Assembly: GCF_900115555.1 (NCBI RefSeq)
Contig: NZ_FOWX01000007.1
Location: 122,005-186,004, forward strand
Direction of reading: 5' to 3'
Length of the DNA stretch: 64,000 nucleotides
From: Pseudomonas borbori
GTDB lineage: Bacteria > Pseudomonadota > Gammaproteobacteria > Pseudomonadales > Pseudomonadaceae
The stretch's first letter is position 1. Every line of letters begins with the position of its first letter. The position numbers and the translations under genes are program-made. The notes beneath the pieces are model-generated. The model was not told the DNA's origin and ran no database searches. It worked only from the letters and a program-made list of their open reading frames with translations. Shown here one piece after another: positions 12,338 through 21,189 of the stretch.

Positions 12338-13315
12338 ATGGCTATCCGCGACGGTTTTAGCGGAACCATTGGCGATACGCCGCTGATTCGCCTCGGCAAG
12401 CTGAGCGCCGAGACCGGTTGCGAGATCCTGGCCAAGGCCGAGTTCCTCAACCCCGGCGGTTCGGTGAAAGACCGCACGGCCCTGGGCATCATCGAAGACG
12501 CCGAGCGCAGCGGCCGCCTGGGACCGGGCGGGACCGTGGTCGAAGGCACCGCCGGCAACACCGGCATCGGTCTGGCGCATATCTGTGCGGCGCGCGGGTA
12601 CCGCTGCATCATCGTGATCCCGGATAACCAGTCGCGGGAGAAGTTCGAGCTGCTGCGCCAGCTGGGCGCCGAGGTGCGTCCGGTACCGCCCAAGCCGTAC
12701 AACGACCCGGACAATTACCAGAAGATCGCCGGGCGTCTGGCCGCCACCTTGCCCGGGGCGATCTGGGCCAACCAGTTCGACAATACCTCCAATCGCGACG
12801 TGCACTACCGCACCACCGGGCCGGAGATCTGGCGCGACAGCGAGGGCAGGGTGGATGCCTTCGTCTGCGCGGTCGGTACCGGCGGCACCCTGGCCGGCGT
12901 GGCGCGTTATCTCAAGGAGCGCAAGCCGGCGGTGCGCATCGTCCTCGCCGACCCCATGGGCAGCTCCCTCTATCACTGGGTGCTGGACGGCGAGTTGCGT
13001 GCCGAGGGCAAGTCGATCACCGAAGGTATCGGCACCAGCCGGGTCACCGCCAATCTGCAGGACACGCCGATTGACTCAGCGCTGCAGGTAGACGATCAGC
13101 AGTGCGTGGACATGCTCTATCGCCTGCTGCGCGAGGAAGGCTTGTTCGTCGGTGGGTCGAGCGGCATCAACCTGGTTGCCGCGCAGCAACTGGCCCGGGA
13201 GCTGGGCCCGGGGCACTGCGTGGTGACCCTGTTGTGCGACCGCGGCGGGCTCTATGCCGGGCGCCTGTTCAATCCGGTCTGGCTGCGCGAGGCCGGGCTG
13301 CAGCCGCCGGCCTGA
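12338..13315 (+). CDS. Cysteine synthase family PLP enzyme
   Basis: A 325-residue beta-family PLP enzyme. The Schiff-base Lys is residue 44 in NPGGSVKDR, the substrate loop EGTAGNTG spans 69-76, the phosphate loop GTGGTLAG lies mid-protein, and GGSSGIN is near the C-terminus. The loop reads TAGNTG where CysK usually has TSGNTG. It should make cysteine from O-acetylserine (or O-phosphoserine) and sulfide, or a related beta-substitution product. GGAGG lies 8 bases before the ATG. It is monocistronic, facing away from ftsH, with 13 bases to the convergent Mut7-C gene. The FNR box upstream suggests induction at low oxygen. Which CysK/CysM subgroup it belongs to is uncertain. Confidence 0.85.
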   Translation: MAIRDGFSGTIGDTPLIRLGKLSAETGCEILAKAEFLNPGGSVKDRTALGIIEDAERSGRLGPGGTVVEGTAGNTGIGLAHICAARGYRCIIVIPDNQSREKFELLRQLGAEVRPVPPKPYNDPDNYQKIAGRLAATLPGAIWANQFDNTSNRDVHYRTTGPEIWRDSEGRVDAFVCAVGTGGTLAGVARYLKERKPAVRIVLADPMGSSLYHWVLDGELRAEGKSITEGIGTSRVTANLQDTPIDSALQVDDQQCVDMLYRLLREEGLFVGGSSGINLVAAQQLARELGPGHCVVTLLCDRGGLYAGRLFNPVWLREAGLQPPA

Positions 13316-13328
13316 GCGTGCTTGGGCT

Positions 13329-14075
13329 TCAGTCCGCTGGCGTGAGCAGCGGTTTCAGCAGGGCGCGCATGCTGCGCCAGTGTGTGCCCTGCCAGTACAG
13401 GCGGCCGCAGCCGTGGCAGTGCATGAACTGCGAATAGCTGTAGCCGATGCGGCTGGGCAGGCGCTCGCGGGCTTCTTGCGCATCGATGCCGTGCAACGGC
13501 AGGTTGCAATGCAGGCAACGGCTGAACGGCTTGATGCTGGCCGTCAGATCGAGCCGCTGGCACAGCTCGCGCAACTGCTCGGCGGGCTTGCGCGCATGCA
13601 CGTAGCAGCCATGACTGACCAACCGGCGCTTGAGCAATTCGCGGTCGCGGGTCAGCACGATGCGCTGCTCGCGGGCGGCGATTTCGGCGATCTGCAGATC
13701 GTCGAAATGGTTGTCGTAGAGCGTGTCGAAACCGGCCATGCGCAGCAGGTGAGCCAGACCGCCGAGGTGGGCATCGGCGATGAAACGCAAGACCCGCAAC
13801 GGGCGGTTTCGCACCTTGAGCAGGGAGCTGATGTCCAGGCGTTCGAACTTGGGGTAGACCGCCACCCGGTCGCCGTCCGCCAATAACCGCTCGAAGCCCA
13901 CCGACTCGCCGTTGACCAGCAGCAGTTCGACCTCGGTGTGGGGCACGCCAAGAGCCTCGACCATATGCTTGGTGGTGGCCGCGCGGGCGCATATGCAGTC
14001 GAACTCCCGCCGTCGGCGCTCGGCCGGCAGAAAGTCGTTGAGCTCCTCGTAGAAGCGGAAAGTGGCGCGGACCAT
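13329..14075 (-). CDS. Mut7-C RNase-domain protein with ubiquitin-like N-terminus
   Basis: A 248-residue protein. Residues 1-80 look like a ThiS/ubiquitin-like fold (ending VYPKFE). The rest is a Mut7-C (PIN-like) domain with acidic residues in RFIADAHLGGLA and VLTRDRELLKRR, and two CxxC pairs (RCLHC, CHGC) that probably bind zinc. The family is named from the C. elegans Mut-7 exonuclease C-terminus; RNA cleavage is predicted, not shown here. It lies 16 bases downstream of homospermidine synthase on the same strand and is likely cotranscribed. It converges with the cysteine-synthase gene with only 13 bases between them. Confidence 0.85.
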   Translation of the reverse strand: MVRATFRFYEELNDFLPAERRRREFDCICARAATTKHMVEALGVPHTEVELLLVNGESVGFERLLADGDRVAVYPKFERLDISSLLKVRNRPLRVLRFIADAHLGGLAHLLRMAGFDTLYDNHFDDLQIAEIAAREQRIVLTRDRELLKRRLVSHGCYVHARKPAEQLRELCQRLDLTASIKPFSRCLHCNLPLHGIDAQEARERLPSRIGYSYSQFMHCHGCGRLYWQGTHWRSMRALLKPLLTPAD

Positions 14076-14091
14076 GATTCAAGCATAGTTC

Positions 14092-15510
14092 TCATTGGGC
14101 GCGGAAATTCTTGAATTGCCAGGGGTCGTCGAGGTCGAGGTCCTCGGGAAACAGGTCGCTGCGGTGTTCAAGTGGGGTCCAGTCGCTGTACACCCCGCCA
14201 ACTTCGCCGAGATAGGGCCGGCACAGTTGGAGAATCGCCGTGTGGGGCATTTCGTCCGGCTCGACGATGCCGCGTCTGGGGTGCCGCATGGCCCAGATCA
14301 CCCCGGCCATCACCGCGCTGGTGACCTGCAGGCTGGTGGCGTTGTTCTCCGGGCACAGCGTCCGGGCCTGCTGGATGCTCAGGCGCGAGCCGTACCAGTA
14401 AGCGCCGCGCGGGTGGCCCATGAGCAGCACGCCGAGGGCATCCACGCCGTCCACTATGTCTTCCTCGAGCAGCCGCTGGCGTCGCTGTGGTCGCCAGTTG
14501 CGGCCGGCCAGTTCGTGCAGCGAGAGCACCGCCGCGTCGCACGGATGATAGGCATAGAGCACCGTGGGGCGGTACTCGGGCGCGAGCGGATCGCCGAGGG
14601 TGAAATAGTCGGCGATGGAGATGGATTCGCCATGGGTGACGAGAAAGCCCAGTTGTGCCCCAGCCAGCGGCGTCCAGCTGCGTACCCGGGTGGCCGCGCC
14701 GGGGCGGCTCAGGTAGAGGGCGGCCTGACAGCCGAAGGCATGCCGCGCGGCGTCTGCGGGGAGATAGCGCTCATGGCTGCCCCAGCCCAGTTCGGCCGGT
14801 TGGCAGGCCTCGCTGAGAAACCCGGGTACCGACCAGGTGTTGACGAACTCGCCGGCAGCCTTGGGTTCGGGGCCGTACTGCGAGTCGCGTTCGGCGATAT
14901 GGATGCTGCACACGCCCAGCCGTTGCGCCAGCCGCGCCCAGTCCTCGCGTGAGGTCGGTGGTGCGGCACCCAGGCCGCGGTCGGTGGCCAGCTCGAGCAA
15001 CGCCTGCTTGAGCAGATGGGAAATCAGGCCGGGGTTGGCGCCATGGGTCAGCACCGCCGTGGGCTGTTTGCCGCGCCTGCCGCGCAGGGCCAGCACGGCT
15101 TCGCGCAGGGCGTAGTTGGAGCGTTGCGAGAGCGACAGCGACGGGGCGTCATAACCGCCGGCCCAGGGTTCGATGCAGGTGTCCAAGTACAGCGCGCCCC
15201 GCTCGCGGCACAGCTCGATCAGCGCCAGGCTGGAGACATTCACCGAGAGGTTGAGGAGAAAGTCGCCCGCCGCGAGTCGTGGCTCGAGTACCTGTCGATA
15301 GTTGTCCCGGGTCAACTCGTAATGCACCAGGGTGATCCCGTGCTCACGGGCCAGCGGCAGCCCCCAGTGATCGGCGCTGATGATCAGCAGTTGCTCGGGC
15401 CTGAGGTCGATATGGCGCAGCAGGAGCGGCAGTACCCCCTGGCCGATGCAGCCGAAGCCGAGCATGACCAGGCGGCCGGCGAAGCGCTGTTTGGCGGCAG
15501 ACGTGAGCAT
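14092..15510 (-). CDS. hss: Homospermidine synthase
   Basis: A 472-residue member of the saccharopine-dehydrogenase-like homospermidine synthases. An N-terminal Rossmann motif reads VMLGFGCIGQGVLPLLLRH, THGANPGLISHLLK lies mid-protein, and the NAD/polyamine site region includes ERDSQYGPEPK and ENNATSLQVTSAVMAG. The enzyme makes sym-homospermidine from putrescine (or spermidine and putrescine) using NAD. Length matches the family (about 470-480). It heads a two-gene unit with the Mut7-C gene, and an FNR-like box 117 bases upstream suggests oxygen control. Polyamine remodelling fits a stress or persistence role, which is inference. Confidence 0.88.
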   Translation of the reverse strand: MLTSAAKQRFAGRLVMLGFGCIGQGVLPLLLRHIDLRPEQLLIISADHWGLPLAREHGITLVHYELTRDNYRQVLEPRLAAGDFLLNLSVNVSSLALIELCRERGALYLDTCIEPWAGGYDAPSLSLSQRSNYALREAVLALRGRRGKQPTAVLTHGANPGLISHLLKQALLELATDRGLGAAPPTSREDWARLAQRLGVCSIHIAERDSQYGPEPKAAGEFVNTWSVPGFLSEACQPAELGWGSHERYLPADAARHAFGCQAALYLSRPGAATRVRSWTPLAGAQLGFLVTHGESISIADYFTLGDPLAPEYRPTVLYAYHPCDAAVLSLHELAGRNWRPQRRQRLLEEDIVDGVDALGVLLMGHPRGAYWYGSRLSIQQARTLCPENNATSLQVTSAVMAGVIWAMRHPRRGIVEPDEMPHTAILQLCRPYLGEVGGVYSDWTPLEHRSDLFPEDLDLDDPWQFKNFRAQ

Positions 15511-15626
15511 GTCCGGCTCTCCAGGGGTTGCCGCGCCTGGGCGCGACCAGAATAGGTTAAGTCTGGCCGTTCAACGTGCTGACGCAAGGGGCAGGCCTGT
15601 AACTGCAGCTCAGGGACGACGCCGGC

Positions 15627-15640
15627 ATGATGTGGATCAA
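15627..15640. promoter_or_regulatory. FNR-type box upstream of homospermidine synthase
   Basis: ATGATGTGGATCAA matches TTGAT-N4-ATCAA at 9 of 10 defined bases, 117 bases upstream of the hss start on the minus strand and just past the 3' end of the mgtE-like gene. Confidence 0.6.
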
Positions 15641-15658
15641 GGTTTCCGCCGCGCCTGG

Positions 15659-16642
15659 TCAGAACAGTGCGCTGGCGATAGTGAAGTAGATCAGCACCGA
15701 GAACAGATCCTGGATCACCGTAGCCAAGGGCCCACTGCCGAATGCCGGGTCGAGGGAAAAGCTGTTCAACAACCAGGGCAAGGCCATGGCTGTCAGGGTT
15801 GCCGTGGCGCAACTGACGAACACCGAGAGTCCCACGCACAAGGCAATTTCAGGGCTGCCCCAGCGCCACCACACCAACGGCCCGGCGACCAGGGCCAGCG
15901 CCAAGCCGATCGCCAGGCCCACCAGCAGTTCTCGGCCAAGCATCTGGCGCATCCCGACCCCGACTGAAAGACCGCGTACGACCACGGTTTCAGTCTGGGT
16001 ACCGACCGCATCGGCGAGATAGACAATTCCCGGGATGAAGAAGGCCAGAATGATCTTGCTCTGCAATTGCGCCTCGAACTGCCCGACGAAGTCCGCCGCC
16101 AGCAGCGCCCCGGCCAGCCCCACCAATAACCATGGGATGCGATGACGAAAGCGCCGGCGCACCGGTTCCTCACTGCTGCTGCGCGCGGCCTCGGCGCCCT
16201 TGGTAAAGCCCCCGAGACGCGACAGATCCTCCTCATGTTCCGAGAGCAGAACCGCCAGCAGGCGGTGGGGTGGAATCACCCCGACCAGGCAGCCTTGCGC
16301 ATCGACCACGGACAAGGCCGACTCCTCGTGGTTTACGGCACGCCAGGCGGCGATTTCCTGATCCACCCCCGGCGCGACTATGGGCGCCTGAGAGTCCATC
16401 AGCTCAGCCAGGGTGATGTCCGCGGGTGCACTGAGCAGGTCCTCGATCCTCACCAGCCCGAGAAAGAGCCGATCTTCGCAGACCATGACGTGGCTTGCGC
16501 ACTCGTAACGCTGGCCGAGCATTTCCAGGCGCGCCATATCGACCCTGCAGTTCGGGGTAAACACCGGGACTCGTGCAGTGGCGTGCTGCGCCGCTGTTTC
16601 GAAGCTGATGTGGTCATTGCTGAGAATTGTGTCATGCGACAT
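15659..16642 (-). CDS. MgtE-type Mg2+/divalent cation transporter without MgtE_N
   Basis: A 327-residue protein. Residues 25-140 form a CBS pair, and the C-terminal 170 residues form about five membrane helices with the MgtE core (FIPGIVYLADAVGTQTETVVVRGL and a terminal DLFSVLIYFTIASALF). It lacks the acidic N-terminal MgtE_N domain of full MgtE (about 450 residues), so its gating probably differs. It should move Mg2+ or another divalent cation across the inner membrane. It is transcribed away from the Usp gene; the 318-base gap between them contains a perfect FNR box. Confidence 0.82.
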   Translation of the reverse strand: MSHDTILSNDHISFETAAQHATARVPVFTPNCRVDMARLEMLGQRYECASHVMVCEDRLFLGLVRIEDLLSAPADITLAELMDSQAPIVAPGVDQEIAAWRAVNHEESALSVVDAQGCLVGVIPPHRLLAVLLSEHEEDLSRLGGFTKGAEAARSSSEEPVRRRFRHRIPWLLVGLAGALLAADFVGQFEAQLQSKIILAFFIPGIVYLADAVGTQTETVVVRGLSVGVGMRQMLGRELLVGLAIGLALALVAGPLVWWRWGSPEIALCVGLSVFVSCATATLTAMALPWLLNSFSLDPAFGSGPLATVIQDLFSVLIYFTIASALF

Positions 16643-16814
16643 GGCGATCTCCTGACGCGGCGCAACACCGCCTGGGCCTGTCTGGCCGGTGGGGCAGGGG
16701 TGTCTGGACTATAGCTCTGGCCAGCGCACAGGGCGCGACGCCTCGGCCGAAGCGCAAAAGTTCGACCCACCCCAGGCGTAGGCAGCCGTGACGGCGCAGC
16801 GCAACCGGATCGGT

Positions 16815-16828
16815 TTGATATAGATCAA
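16815..16828. promoter_or_regulatory. Perfect ANR/Dnr (FNR-type) box in mgtE-usp divergent region
   Basis: TTGATATAGATCAA is a perfect FNR-type palindrome in the 318-base gap between the mgtE-like gene (start 16642) and the Usp gene (start 16961). It lies 132 bases upstream of the Usp ATG and 172 bases from mgtE. Apart from this box I see nothing else in the gap. Confidence 0.8.
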
Positions 16829-16960
16829 CGTCACAGGCGATCAGGCCGCGCAGGCTGAGGCATGTTTATTTGCATCGTCCGACATGGATATTCGCGCACC
16901 AGAGACAGGACAGGTGTCAATCGGGCAGGGCGGTGGCAACCGGAGCTTCTGGAGGTTCCC

Positions 16961-17860
16961 ATGAGTCAGTATCAACGACTGCTGCTGATAGCCGACCCGG
17001 GCATGCGCCAGTCCCCCGCCCTGCAACGGGCGGTGGCGCTGGTGGAAGCGTGCGGTGGCTCCTTGCACATCGCGGCGATCAGCGGGCCGTTTGCCACCTT
17101 GTGGTTGCTGGACAAGAGCACCGAAGCGCAGGTGCGTGAGGATTTCCTCAGGCAGCAGCAGGCGCACCTCAAGGCTGAAGTCGACCGCCTCAGCGCCAAG
17201 GGTATTGCGGTGACGAGCGAAGCCGTTTGGACCGATACACCTATCGAGGAAATTCTCCGGCATATACACCACGCCCAGGCGGACCTGATCATCAAGGACA
17301 CCCGCCATGAGCCGATCTTGCAGCGTGCCTTCATCACCCCGCTGGACTGGCGGTTACTGCGCGAATGCCCGGTGCCCCTGCATTTTGTCAGTGCCGCCGA
17401 GCACCCGCTGCCACGCAGAATTGTCGCGGCAGTCGATCTGTCCCAAGCGGAAAACCGGGTCAGCGACATGAACGAACGTATTCTCGCCGCTGCCAGTGAA
17501 TTAGCCCTGCAATGCAATGCCGAGCTGCATCTATTGCACGTCTATGAGCAATCGCCTGCCTACCTGGCCTATGCCGCGGCCCCGGTCAGTTGGACGCCTG
17601 AGTTTCTCGAAGAGTTGACCAGTTTGATGCACACGACCTTCGATCAGTTCGCCGAGCAACATGCTGTGCCGCCGCAGCGTCGCCACGTTGTCCAGGGCTC
17701 TCCGATCAGGGTCATCAGCGACTTTGCCACGCGCGAGCACATGGATGCAGTGGTCATGGGCACGCTGGACCGCAAGGGGCTGGAAAAAGTCCTGGGCAGT
17801 ACCACCGAGCAGACCCTGTACCAGATTCCCAGCAGCATCCTGGTGATCAGGCCAGTCTGA
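16961..17860 (+). CDS. Tandem-domain universal stress protein (UspE-like)
   Basis: A 299-residue protein with two Usp domains. The first (about 1-145) begins QRLLLIADPGMRQS. The second (about 150-299) begins RIVAAVDLSQAE and ends with VMGTLDRKGLEKVLGSTTEQTLYQ, the phosphate-binding glycine/serine region of ATP-binding Usp proteins, then SSILVIRP. The start at 16961 has GGAGG 7-11 bases upstream. Pseudomonas Usp proteins of this sort are ANR-dependent and help survival without oxygen; the perfect FNR box upstream fits that. Confidence 0.9.
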   Translation: MSQYQRLLLIADPGMRQSPALQRAVALVEACGGSLHIAAISGPFATLWLLDKSTEAQVREDFLRQQQAHLKAEVDRLSAKGIAVTSEAVWTDTPIEEILRHIHHAQADLIIKDTRHEPILQRAFITPLDWRLLRECPVPLHFVSAAEHPLPRRIVAAVDLSQAENRVSDMNERILAAASELALQCNAELHLLHVYEQSPAYLAYAAAPVSWTPEFLEELTSLMHTTFDQFAEQHAVPPQRRHVVQGSPIRVISDFATREHMDAVVMGTLDRKGLEKVLGSTTEQTLYQIPSSILVIRPV

Positions 17861-18011
17861 TCCAGACTCGGCTGGTGACAAGCCGTTGCGTAAACATGGG
17901 CGGGGTGGTGGAAACCTGCGGGCTTGAGCTGTCGCAGCGTCTCCGGTTAGCGCTGCCCGCGCCTGTGTTCGGCCGGTGCGCATTGCCTGAGCACCGGTGT
18001 GATATCCGCAC

Positions 18012-18893
18012 TCAAGGCGCCGATGTTTCCTGCCACTTGAACCTTGAAAGGCGCGCCAGTTCTGCAATGTTGAGTAGTTGCGGATAATGCTGCCCGCGGA
18101 TTATCCAGGTCGGGTAACGGTTGATTTTTGCTTCGATGCAGACCCGTGCGATCAGTCCGCGGCGTCCGTCCGGTGTGCACTCGACATAGGGCAGGCGCTC
18201 GGCCGAGGTGCCGAACAGGCGTTTCTGTTCCTGACAGGTCGGGCACCAGAAGGTGCCATAGAACGTGGCGCCGCTACGCTGCAGATGGGTGGCCAGCGCC
18301 TGCAACTGTGGGGCTTCGCGCGGGGCCAGTAGATCGCTGTAATACAACTGCAGCCCGCCCAGGGTGATCACGGTTGCCACGGTGCAATAGGTCAGCCAGT
18401 GCCGCCACTCGGTACCGGGTGCCGATTTGGGCCGTTTCAGACTCACTCGAATGAAGATTGCCGCCAGCAGTGCCAGCGACAACAAGCACCAGGCGCAGAA
18501 GGCTTCAAGCCTGAGCCAGGCGACCAGGGTCATGTACAGGCTGACGGCCAACCCGAACCAGGCCAGCAGCCAGAGTCGCCGCCAACGCACCAGCCTGGCC
18601 GGCAGACGCCAGGCGTTACCCGCCAATAGCCCATAAAGGACGAAGCCCCACAGCGCCAATGGCAGCCCCAGCAGGCGCGACCAGCGACTGTGCTGAATCA
18701 GATCGCAGGCCGACTCTTCCGAGCAGAATGCGGGTGTGCCACCGCGCAGGGCGACATAGGTCAGATAGCCGGTCAGCAGCATGCCGCACAGCGCCAGCAC
18801 CAGTACCGGCCACTCGGGGGAATGCTGAGCGCTACGCTCTGTGCCGGAATGCGCGAGTGCCTTGTGAGGTCGAACCCTCTGGCTTTTATTCAT
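18012..18893 (-). CDS. VKOR-family membrane protein fused to thioredoxin-like domain
   Basis: A 293-residue protein with four or five membrane helices (about residues 28-190). It carries vitamin-K-epoxide-reductase cysteines (FCSEESACD in the first loop and FCAWC in a later helix) followed by a periplasmic thioredoxin-like domain with FWCPTCQEQK. Fused VKOR-Trx proteins oxidise cysteines of exported proteins using quinone, as a DsbA/DsbB substitute. The start at 18893 (MNKSQ) is the last ATG before the first membrane helix; the open frame extends further upstream without family resemblance. It ends the low-oxygen block and faces the Usp gene. Confidence 0.82.
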   Translation of the reverse strand: MNKSQRVRPHKALAHSGTERSAQHSPEWPVLVLALCGMLLTGYLTYVALRGGTPAFCSEESACDLIQHSRWSRLLGLPLALWGFVLYGLLAGNAWRLPARLVRWRRLWLLAWFGLAVSLYMTLVAWLRLEAFCAWCLLSLALLAAIFIRVSLKRPKSAPGTEWRHWLTYCTVATVITLGGLQLYYSDLLAPREAPQLQALATHLQRSGATFYGTFWCPTCQEQKRLFGTSAERLPYVECTPDGRRGLIARVCIEAKINRYPTWIIRGQHYPQLLNIAELARLSRFKWQETSAP

Positions 18894-19079
18894 AGGCCAG
18901 ACCCTTTTCCAAGTGATGCTCGAGAAAACAACGTGTTCGCTGAACCTGCGACTTCCATGCTGATCGATGCTGCTCAATCTACGTCTAAACGCTAGCAGTA
19001 AAACTGCCGTTGCGGATGGCGGACGCTTCGGCAACAACCCTGAGGGAAATCGGCCTAGGCCAAAGCCGCTGACTGCGGA

Positions 19080-19497
19080 TCAGAACGAGTCGATGATGCA
19101 CCCGAGCACGGCCATCGCCTGTTCGCTCTGGGCGCTCCCGGGGTGGCCATAGTTCAGGCGCGCACAGTGGCCGAAGCGTCGGGTGGCCGAGAAGATCGGC
19201 CCCGGGGCCAGGCTGATGCCCTGGGCCAGGGCCAGCTGCAGCGAAGCGACCTGCCGGGGAACTCGAACCAGAGAAAATAGCCGCCGCCGGGGCGGGTCAC
19301 CCGGATGCTGGCGGGGAAATGCCGGGCGGCGGAGGCGAGCATCAAGGCCTGCTGGGTTTCCAGGGCGTGGCGCAGCTTGCGCAGGTGGCGGTCGTAGCCG
19401 CCGTGCTGCAGGCAGTCGGCCTGGGCGGCTTGGGCCGGTACCGAGGGCGAGGTGGTGGTCATCAGCCTGAGCCGGCTGATCTGCTCGGCATAGCGAC
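19080..19497 (-). pseudogene. PLP-dependent aminotransferase (MocR/GntR type) C-terminal remnant
   Basis: Two overlapping minus-strand frames together give the last third of a MocR-type or class-I aminotransferase. One reads RYAEQISRLRLMTTTSPS, LQHGGYDRHLRKLRHALE and RVTRPGGGYFLWFEFPG. The other continues ALAQGISLAPGPIFSATRRFG, LNYGHPG and IIDSF-stop. The frame changes near 19255, and nothing before about 19497 continues the enzyme, so it is truncated and frameshifted. It lies at the border between the low-oxygen block and the denitrification remnants. Confidence 0.75.
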
Positions 19498-19568
19498 CAC
19501 CCGCCCGCCACCCAACCGACCCGACTCCCAGGTCGCGATCCCGCTGGCTACCCTGACCGCGGCGTCTC

Positions 19569-19775
19569 AGCCACTGCTACGCCGCCTATTGCCGCCCGTT
19601 CATCCGCGCCACAGCGAGAGTTTGGGCCATGTGCCGCGGCAGCAAATTTGAATTCGCTCCGCACCAGGCCCGGCGTTTCAAGGATGGGTTCGGCATCTCC
19701 CGCGTCAAGGCGGGTGGTCACGCCAAGGTGATGACTCAGATGATGTTCGCGGTGCTGGCGCTCACCGTCGATTAA
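19569..19775 (+). pseudogene. Possible transposase C-terminal remnant
   Basis: A plus-strand frame ends in APHQARRFKDGFGISRVKAG, then GGHAKVMTQMMFAVLALTVD and a stop. This reminds me of C-terminal transposase fragments seen in Pseudomonas genomes, but the family cannot be named from sequence alone. It abuts the truncated aminotransferase, which fits an insertion that was later mostly deleted. Confidence 0.35.
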
Positions 19776-19845
19776 CCAGCGCGAAGCTGGCGGAATCTAT
19801 CCGCACAATTTTCGCTGATACTTCGCAAGAGCCTCTGCAATAAGA

Positions 19846-20202
19846 TCAATTCCCGCGGTATTCGCAGCCGCTGGTGCAGGTTTCGTGAATGCGGATACGG
19901 GACAGTTCAGGAAGGAGTGGCTTGAGTTGCTGCCAGATCCACTTGGCGATGACTTCGCTGGTCGGATTTTCCAAACCAGGTATTTCGTTCAGGTAGTTAT
20001 GATCGAGCTGTTCGTAGAGTGGTTTGAAGATCGCTTTGATCTCGGAGAAGTCGCGAATCCAGCCAGTGTAGGGGTCGACTTCGCCTTCAATATAGACGGC
20101 AACGCGGAAAGAATGGCCATGCAGGCGCCCACATTTATGCCCTTCGGGCACATGGGGAAGGCGGTGGGCAGCTTCGAAAATAAACTCTTTGAACAGTTCC
20201 AC
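19846..20202 (-). CDS. queD: 6-carboxytetrahydropterin synthase QueD
   Basis: A 118-residue enzyme of the PTPS fold that converts dihydroneopterin triphosphate to 6-carboxytetrahydropterin in queuosine/7-deazaguanine synthesis. Zinc ligands are visible in FEAAHRLP and RLHGHSFR; the catalytic Cys lies between them in [20 protein letters not shown] and the C-terminal ETCTSGCEY are family signatures. The start is GTG at 20202, giving the canonical N-terminus. Length is normal. No other queuosine gene is nearby. Confidence 0.92.
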   Translation of the reverse strand: MELFKEFIFEAAHRLPHVPEGHKCGRLHGHSFRVAVYIEGEVDPYTGWIRDFSEIKAIFKPLYEQLDHNYLNEIPGLENPTSEVIAKWIWQQLKPLLPELSRIRIHETCTSGCEYRGN

Positions 20203-20655
20203 GGGTTGTCTCTCTAAAATGCGCGGCTGAAAGCGCCGCTCAGATAAGGCGTGATATTACCAGTTCTGGTTGTGGGTTAAGCGGAAAGGGCTGGATAAAT
20301 GCACTGCCCGTGTTCAAATGGCGATTGTCGAGTGGTCAGCCACGCAGCTAGGTGTTCAACGGCTCGTTAAGTCCCAGGGGGGAGAACCATTTGCGCTAAT
20401 GCGGCAGCTATGGACCGATGCGAACTGTGGCTGCGACCGCCATGTCTGGGGTAGCCGATGAAGCGTCGCTACGCGCGCGATCGGGAAGGTCGAGATCAAT
20501 GTCCATTGCGGCGATTGATTTCAAGGAGCAGCCCGGCGGGCAGCCAGCGAGATGGCGGGATGCTTTGCTTTTCGGCGTCGTTAGCGAGGGGACAAGGACA
20601 TCATGGCACCGATTGCAGAAAACACCGGGCTTGGCGACATGACGTCCTTTGGCGG
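20203..20655. other. Intergenic region with no recognised gene
   Basis: About 450 bases between queD and the cytochrome c-551 gene. The open frames here show no protein-like pattern. I see no RNA gene or clear promoter; it may be decayed sequence. Confidence 0.5.
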
Positions 20656-20979
20656 TTACTTGAGGCTAAGTACCCATTCGGCAAGGATTTTGGCTTCTTC
20701 GTCGGTGACGGGGTTGGCCGGCATCGGCATCGGCCCCCAGGCACCGACGGTACCGTTCTTGATGCGACCTGCCAGCAGGTCGACGGCACCTTCGGTCCCG
20801 GCATACTTGGCGGCTACTTCCTTCAGCGCTGGGCCAACCATTTTCATGTCGAGGTTGTGGCAGGCGGCGCAGGGCTTGCTCTTGAACAGCGCCTCAGCGG
20901 CTGCGGGGTCGGCCGCCAGTGCGGATTGCATGCTCAGGGCTACACCCAGGGTCAACAGCGGAGTCAGAAACTTCTTCAT
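20656..20979 (-). CDS. nirM: Cytochrome c-551
   Basis: A 107-residue periplasmic cytochrome c. It has a signal peptide ending ALA at about residue 22, the haem motif CAACH at 37-41, and the distal Met in [11 protein letters not shown] (Met 84 or 86). In Pseudomonas it carries electrons to cytochrome cd1 nitrite reductase (NirS) and other terminal acceptors. GAGGAAA lies just before the ATG. In P. aeruginosa nirM sits directly after nirS; here nirS is absent and nirM is separated from the divergent nirQ only by a 460-base regulatory gap. It may now serve another oxidase or peroxidase. Confidence 0.88.
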   Translation of the reverse strand: MKKFLTPLLTLGVALSMQSALAADPAAAEALFKSKPCAACHNLDMKMVGPALKEVAAKYAGTEGAVDLLAGRIKNGTVGAWGPMPMPANPVTDEEAKILAEWVLSLK

Positions 20980-21175
20980 AGTATTTCCTCAAGGCGAGTG
21001 ACGCAGGCGATATGCAACCTGCATCGATTTGGCTGGGTAAGCGTTGTACCTGGCCCGTGATGGTAAAGCGTTGTGGAGCCAACTTTGGCCCAAATCGGCT
21101 CATGGCTGCAAGCATTGGCGTGACGCCAGTTTGCTCAAACGGGGCGAAGCATAGCTTGGGGACAGTTTTAATCGC

Positions 21176-21189
21176 TTGATTCCAATCAA
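21176..21189. promoter_or_regulatory. Perfect FNR-type box between nirM and nirQ
   Basis: TTGATTCCAATCAA is a perfect ANR/Dnr palindrome. It lies 197 bases from the nirM start and about 250 bases from the nirQ start. In P. aeruginosa a Dnr site occupies the nirS-nirQ promoter region. The rest of the 20980-21438 gap shows no gene; no nirS remnant was recognised. Confidence 0.75.

Noticed and set aside
20458..21060. 200-residue plus-strand frame overlapping the cytochrome c-551 gene
   Set aside because: Its second half is antisense to nirM; the first half has no coherent domain.
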